Source: Oscillospiraceae bacterium (lineage in GTDB: Bacteria > Bacillota > Clostridia > Oscillospirales > CAG-272). Taken from it: a stretch of 34,407 nt of DNA. Shown piece by piece: positions 31,318 to 34,407 of the stretch (position 1 is its first letter; every line of letters starts with the position of its first letter). The position numbers were made by a program, and so were the translations under genes. The notes under the pieces are model-generated. The model was not told the DNA's origin and did not search any database. It worked only from the letters and a program-made list of their open reading frames with translations. The DNA lies in NCBI GenBank assembly GCA_015064285.1, contig SVSN01000026.1:1-34407 (forward strand), given 5' to 3'.

Positions 31318-33876
31318 ATGCTGAAAATCACATCTGTGTTTATTGACGGGGGCAGAATCCGGGAAGGGTGCCGGTACTGCACAGTGGATTCGGAAAAGCC
31401 GGTATTCGGCTGGGCGGCTGCTTCTTCCCGTGACGGGAACGGCCAGAGTGCCTGCCGGGTGATGGTGGAAGGGAAAAAGCTTCTCTGGGACAGCGGCTGG
31501 GTGGAAACGGAAGCGCAGTGCCTTGCCTACGCCGGAGAAAAACTGCCTGCCGGGATCGCGCTGACCCTGACGATCATGATCCGGGACAAGACCGGCGAGG
31601 AATCCGAACCGTACATGACTTCCTTTGTGTCCGGTGTGCTGGCGGCGGAGGAACTCTGCGGCAAGTGGATCGGCACGGAAGAAGTAACCGGCGGCCGGGT
31701 GCTGTACTTCCGGAAGGACTTTACTCTGTCGGAAATGCCGGAGAGCGCCTGCCTGTATGTCTGCGGACTGGGATACCACCATGTCACCGTGGACGGTCTG
31801 GATCTGACCGAAGCCAAACTGGAACCCGCATTCTCCGCTTATGAAAAGAGGGTTTACTACACCGTACATCCCGATGTGACCTATCTGCTCTGCTCCGGCA
31901 GAAACACCATCGGTGTACAGGTAGCGGAGGGCTGGCGGAACAACCACACCGACCTGACACGGAATGCGGCTGGCAGCAGAAAACTGAGCTTTGCTGGGCA
32001 GAGTCAGCTGTGGGCCATGCTGGTACTGCGGTACGAAGACGGCCGGACAGAAACCATTGCCACCGATGAAAGCTGGGGCGTGAAGTTCGGGCCTGTTACC
32101 GATGCTTCCATCTTCAACGGTGAGACTTACGATGCACGGCTTGCCGACAAGAACTGGGACACCGTCGGTTCTTCCCCTGTGGGATTTGCTCCTGCCGTGG
32201 AAGTTCCCGCCCCGGGCGGCATCATGTGTCCCATGGCACTGGAACCCATCCGGCAGGCTGCGGAATATCCTGCCATTGAAATTACCACTCCCAAACCGGG
32301 TATGTTTGTAGCGGACTTTGGGCAGAACATCGCCGGCGTGGTGCGCATGGTACTGCCGGAGAATCTGCGTCCGGGCCAGACAATCACCATCAAATTTGCG
32401 GAAGAACTGGACGAAGACGGTACCCTGTACACAGCACCTCTCCGGGGGGCAAAGTGTACAGACACCTACATCGCTGCCGGGGACGGACGGGACGAGATCC
32501 TGTGGGAACCGAAATTCACCTTCCATGGCTTCCGGTATGCTGAGGTCACCGGGGTGGATCATGTGGTAAAGGAAGACCTGACCGCTCTGCTTTGGTGTAC
32601 CGATCTGAAAAACGGCTCCCTGTTCTCCTGCGGGTCTGCTCTGGTGAACCAGATCCAGAGAAATGTGGTCATGACCGAGATGGACAATATGCACTCCATC
32701 CTGACAGACTGTCCCCAGCGGGATGAACGGATGGGCTGGATGAACGACGCCACTGTCCGGTTTGAGGAAACGCCTTACAACTTTGACATCGGCCGTATGT
32801 TCCCCAAGATTGTCAGAGACATCCGGGATGAACAGATTGACGGCGCCATTACCTGTACCGCTCCCTTCTTCTTCGGCAATCGTCCGGCGGATCCGGTCTG
32901 TACCTCTTATCTCATGGCGGCATACCAGGCATGGATGCACACGGGATGCACCGATCATCTGAAAGAAGGCTTCGAGGGACTGGCAGCCTGGGAAGACTGT
33001 CTGCTTTCCCACAGCGATGACTACATCGTAAACTACAGCTACTACGGCGACTGGGCAGGCCCGTACTATGCATGCGAAGGCGGGAACATTGATGCCGCCA
33101 AGAACCGGGAAACCGACGGACTGATCATGTCCACCGGGTATTCCTACCTGAACTGCAGGCTGCTGGTGAAGATGGCAAACGCCATCGGTCTTGCAGATAA
33201 AGCCGCTCACTATGCGGAAATCGGCGAAAAGGTGAAGGAAGCATTCCTTACCAGGTGGCACGACGGAAACGGGAAGGTTGCCACCGGTTCCGAAGGGGCG
33301 CAGGCCTTTGCGCTGTGGCTGGAGATCCTGCCGGAAGAAGTACGTCAGAACGCAGCGGACATTCTCGCCGCCGATCTGGTACAGCGGGACTACAAGTTCA
33401 CTACCGGCAACCTGTGTACCCGTTACATGATGGATATGCTGGCCAAGTACGGCCACATGGACAAGGCATGGACGCTGCTGACCAAGGAAACCTATCCCTC
33501 CTACGGCTACATGATCCAGAACGAAGCCACCACGGTATGGGAACGGTTTGAGCTGAAGAAGAATCCCGGCATGAACTCCCACAACCATCCCATGTACGGA
33601 GCGGTAGGGTATTTCTTCTACGCATGGATCGCAGGGGTTACGCCCATCGAACCCGGCTGGAAGAAGATCCGCATTGCACCCGTTCTGCCGGAAGGACTCC
33701 ATTCCGCACACGCCGTGGTGGATACGGTACTGGGCGAGGTCAGCGTGCGCTGGTCCGACCGGTATGACAAAAAGCGGCTGTTCGTGCAGGTACCCTTTGG
33801 TGCACAGGCAGAGATCGACTTCTGCGGCGTGAAAAAAACCGTGGGCAGCGGCTATCATGTGATGGAAACGGAATAA
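31318..33876 (+). CDS. GH78 family alpha-L-rhamnosidase
   Basis: This encodes 852 residues from the ATG at 31318, preceded by AGAGGGAG; the open frame to 31276 crosses the hairpin and is rejected. The enzyme removes terminal alpha-L-rhamnose from pectic or glycoside substrates. Beta-sandwich domains (about 1-400) precede the (alpha/alpha)6 barrel. The barrel carries DCPQRDERMGW, with Asp464 and probable general acid Glu470, and the general base Glu742 in ATTVWERFE. A C-terminal beta domain ends the protein. No signal peptide is visible, indicating intracellular action. It has no obvious promoter of its own and may depend on the RpiB-like gene's promoter with attenuation at the intervening hairpin. 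Confidence 0.93.
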   Translation: MLKITSVFIDGGRIREGCRYCTVDSEKPVFGWAAASSRDGNGQSACRVMVEGKKLLWDSGWVETEAQCLAYAGEKLPAGIALTLTIMIRDKTGEESEPYMTSFVSGVLAAEELCGKWIGTEEVTGGRVLYFRKDFTLSEMPESACLYVCGLGYHHVTVDGLDLTEAKLEPAFSAYEKRVYYTVHPDVTYLLCSGRNTIGVQVAEGWRNNHTDLTRNAAGSRKLSFAGQSQLWAMLVLRYEDGRTETIATDESWGVKFGPVTDASIFNGETYDARLADKNWDTVGSSPVGFAPAVEVPAPGGIMCPMALEPIRQAAEYPAIEITTPKPGMFVADFGQNIAGVVRMVLPENLRPGQTITIKFAEELDEDGTLYTAPLRGAKCTDTYIAAGDGRDEILWEPKFTFHGFRYAEVTGVDHVVKEDLTALLWCTDLKNGSLFSCGSALVNQIQRNVVMTEMDNMHSILTDCPQRDERMGWMNDATVRFEETPYNFDIGRMFPKIVRDIRDEQIDGAITCTAPFFFGNRPADPVCTSYLMAAYQAWMHTGCTDHLKEGFEGLAAWEDCLLSHSDDYIVNYSYYGDWAGPYYACEGGNIDAAKNRETDGLIMSTGYSYLNCRLLVKMANAIGLADKAAHYAEIGEKVKEAFLTRWHDGNGKVATGSEGAQAFALWLEILPEEVRQNAADILAADLVQRDYKFTTGNLCTRYMMDMLAKYGHMDKAWTLLTKETYPSYGYMIQNEATTVWERFELKKNPGMNSHNHPMYGAVGYFFYAWIAGVTPIEPGWKKIRIAPVLPEGLHSAHAVVDTVLGEVSVRWSDRYDKKRLFVQVPFGAQAEIDFCGVKKTVGSGYHVMETE

Positions 33877-33891
33877 AAACAAAAATCACAG

Positions 33892-33927
33892 AATCCGTTC
33901 CGGTATTTTCTGCCGGGACGGATTTTT
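33892..33927 (+). terminator. Terminator of the GH78 gene
   Basis: AATCCGT and CCGG pair with CCGG and ACGGATT around a TATTTTCTG loop, with one wobble pair, and a T run follows. It starts 16 bases after the stop codon. Confidence 0.88.
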
Positions 33928-33967
33928 CTGTCACAGGATAATTGGCAGCTACAAATTACATTATTGA

Positions 33968-34013
33968 AATCCGCTTAAAATGATGTGAAAAACCTGCGGA
34001 TTCCTATCATTTT
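33968..34013. other. Two interleaved inverted repeats upstream of the second lipoprotein gene
   Basis: AATCCGC (33968-33974) pairs with GCGGATT (33996-34002), and AAAATGAT (33977-33984) pairs with ATCATTTT (34006-34013). The arms alternate, so as RNA they would have pseudoknot topology. They lie 25 to 70 bases upstream of the promoter at 34038, where a regulator-binding site is equally plausible. Confidence 0.45.
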
Positions 34014-34037
34014 CCATAATAAAAAGGCATTACAGAA

Positions 34038-34066
34038 TTGACAAAGCCGGGAAAGTGTAGTATAAT
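34038..34066 (+). promoter_or_regulatory. Consensus promoter of the second solute-binding protein gene
   Basis: TTGACA at 34038-34043 and TATAAT at 34061-34066 match consensus exactly, with a 17-base spacer. The leader to the ATG at 34134 is about 60 bases. Confidence 0.88.
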
Positions 34067-34133
34067 GGAAAAAAGCAAAAAATGATTTTTCCCGTCATGG
34101 AGAAATCATAAAAAATCCGTACCGGAGGACATT

Positions 34134-34407
34134 ATGAAAAAGCATACCATTATCGCCCTGCTGCTGGCTCTTCTGATGACAGCGCCTACCCTGCTGGCCT
34201 GTGCCGGCGACCCTGTGGAAACCGCTCCCGTGGTGGCTGACACCAGCGCAGCGGAAACCGTTCCCGAAGAAGAAACCGAACTGATGCCCGACATTCCGGC
34301 TCTGGACTTCGGCGGTGAGGAGTTCATGTTCCTGACTTCTGATGATACCGATACCAACGGTGCTGACTGGCAGACGTATGATGTCTGGGTGGAAAAGACC
34401 ACCGGTG
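34134..34407 (+). CDS. Solute-binding lipoprotein, 3' end outside window
   Basis: The first 91 codons are present and the gene runs off the window. MKKHTIIALLLALLMTAP is a signal peptide core, followed by the lipobox LLAC with lipidation expected at Cys23. An acidic Thr/Ala/Glu linker and the segment PDIPALDFGGEEF resemble the start of the lipoprotein at 24908 (PDLPEKDFEGYSF). This points to a paralogous extracellular solute-binding protein of an ABC sugar importer. GGAGG precedes the ATG. Any permease genes would lie beyond the window. Being next to the GH78 gene, it may bind rhamnose-containing oligosaccharides, but that is only context. Confidence 0.82.
   Translation, partial: MKKHTIIALLLALLMTAPTLLACAGDPVETAPVVADTSAAETVPEEETELMPDIPALDFGGEEFMFLTSDDTDTNGADWQTYDVWVEKTTG

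Noticed and set aside
30649-33882. Stop-free antisense frame of 1077 codons opposite the RpiB-like and GH78 genes
   Set aside because: The translation is rich in His, Gly, Val and Phe with no recognisable domain, while the opposite strand encodes two clear enzymes. It results from codon usage that avoids antisense stops.
1-34407. CRISPR arrays, tRNA or rRNA genes, insertion-sequence transposases, phage genes
   Set aside because: I looked for regular spaced repeats, tRNA-like cloverleafs and transposase or integrase motifs and saw none that could be supported.

Overview
The window looks like the chromosome of a low-to-mid GC Gram-positive anaerobe of the class Clostridia, probably a gut Oscillospiraceae/Ruminococcaceae-type carbohydrate degrader. 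This is inferred from gene content. DivIVA, SepF, YlmG/YlmH, a YhaO/YhaN-type nuclease-ATPase pair, NrnA, an Rrf2-NifS-NifU module and meso-diaminopimelate dehydrogenase sit among plant-glycan hydrolases. No rRNA, tRNA, CRISPR array, transposase or phage gene was seen.

Layout. (1) 1-3181 (+): three tightly packed unrecognised genes, the first cut by the window edge and the third DUF2019-like, closed by a terminator. (2) 3220-5940 (+): a GH127 beta-L-arabinofuranosidase under its own promoter, then an alpha/beta hydrolase broken by a one-base frameshift. (3) 6002-14775 (-): a cell-division and envelope cluster read as HlyD-like protein, yggS, sepF, [terminator], yggT, ylmH, divIVA, lspA, rluD, followed unexpectedly by a GH36 alpha-galactosidase. 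(4) 14973-18294 (-): an SbcD/YhaO-like nuclease and a YhaN-like ATPase. (5) 18525-21949 (+): rbfA, nrnA, truB and a PHP-domain phosphoesterase, divergent from (4). (6) 21950-22471: a 522-base gene-free gap with a structured element framed by perfect 12-base inverted repeats, a bidirectional terminator and A/T repeats. (7) 22472-24796: nifS-nifU (-) diverging from an Rrf2 regulator (+), with three copies of TAGGAATT placed on both promoters. (8) 24832-34407: carbohydrate and envelope genes, comprising a lipoprotein solute-binding protein, ddh, a GH32 and SGNH-hydrolase pair, an RpiB-like isomerase, a GH78 alpha-L-rhamnosidase and the start of a second lipoprotein solute-binding protein.

How it fits together. 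None of the four glycoside hydrolases begins with an evident signal peptide, while both solute-binding proteins are lipoproteins. The simplest reading is uptake of oligosaccharides containing arabinose, galactose, fructose or rhamnose, with trimming in the cytoplasm; no permease lies in the window. Many promoters are near-consensus sigma-A type with 17-base spacers, and most units end in clear hairpin-plus-U terminators, so transcription units can be drawn with fair confidence.

No established defence or mobile system is evident. The best candidates for something undescribed are the three-gene cassette at the left end, the structured element at 21955-22184, and the RpiB-like protein that lacks the usual histidines.
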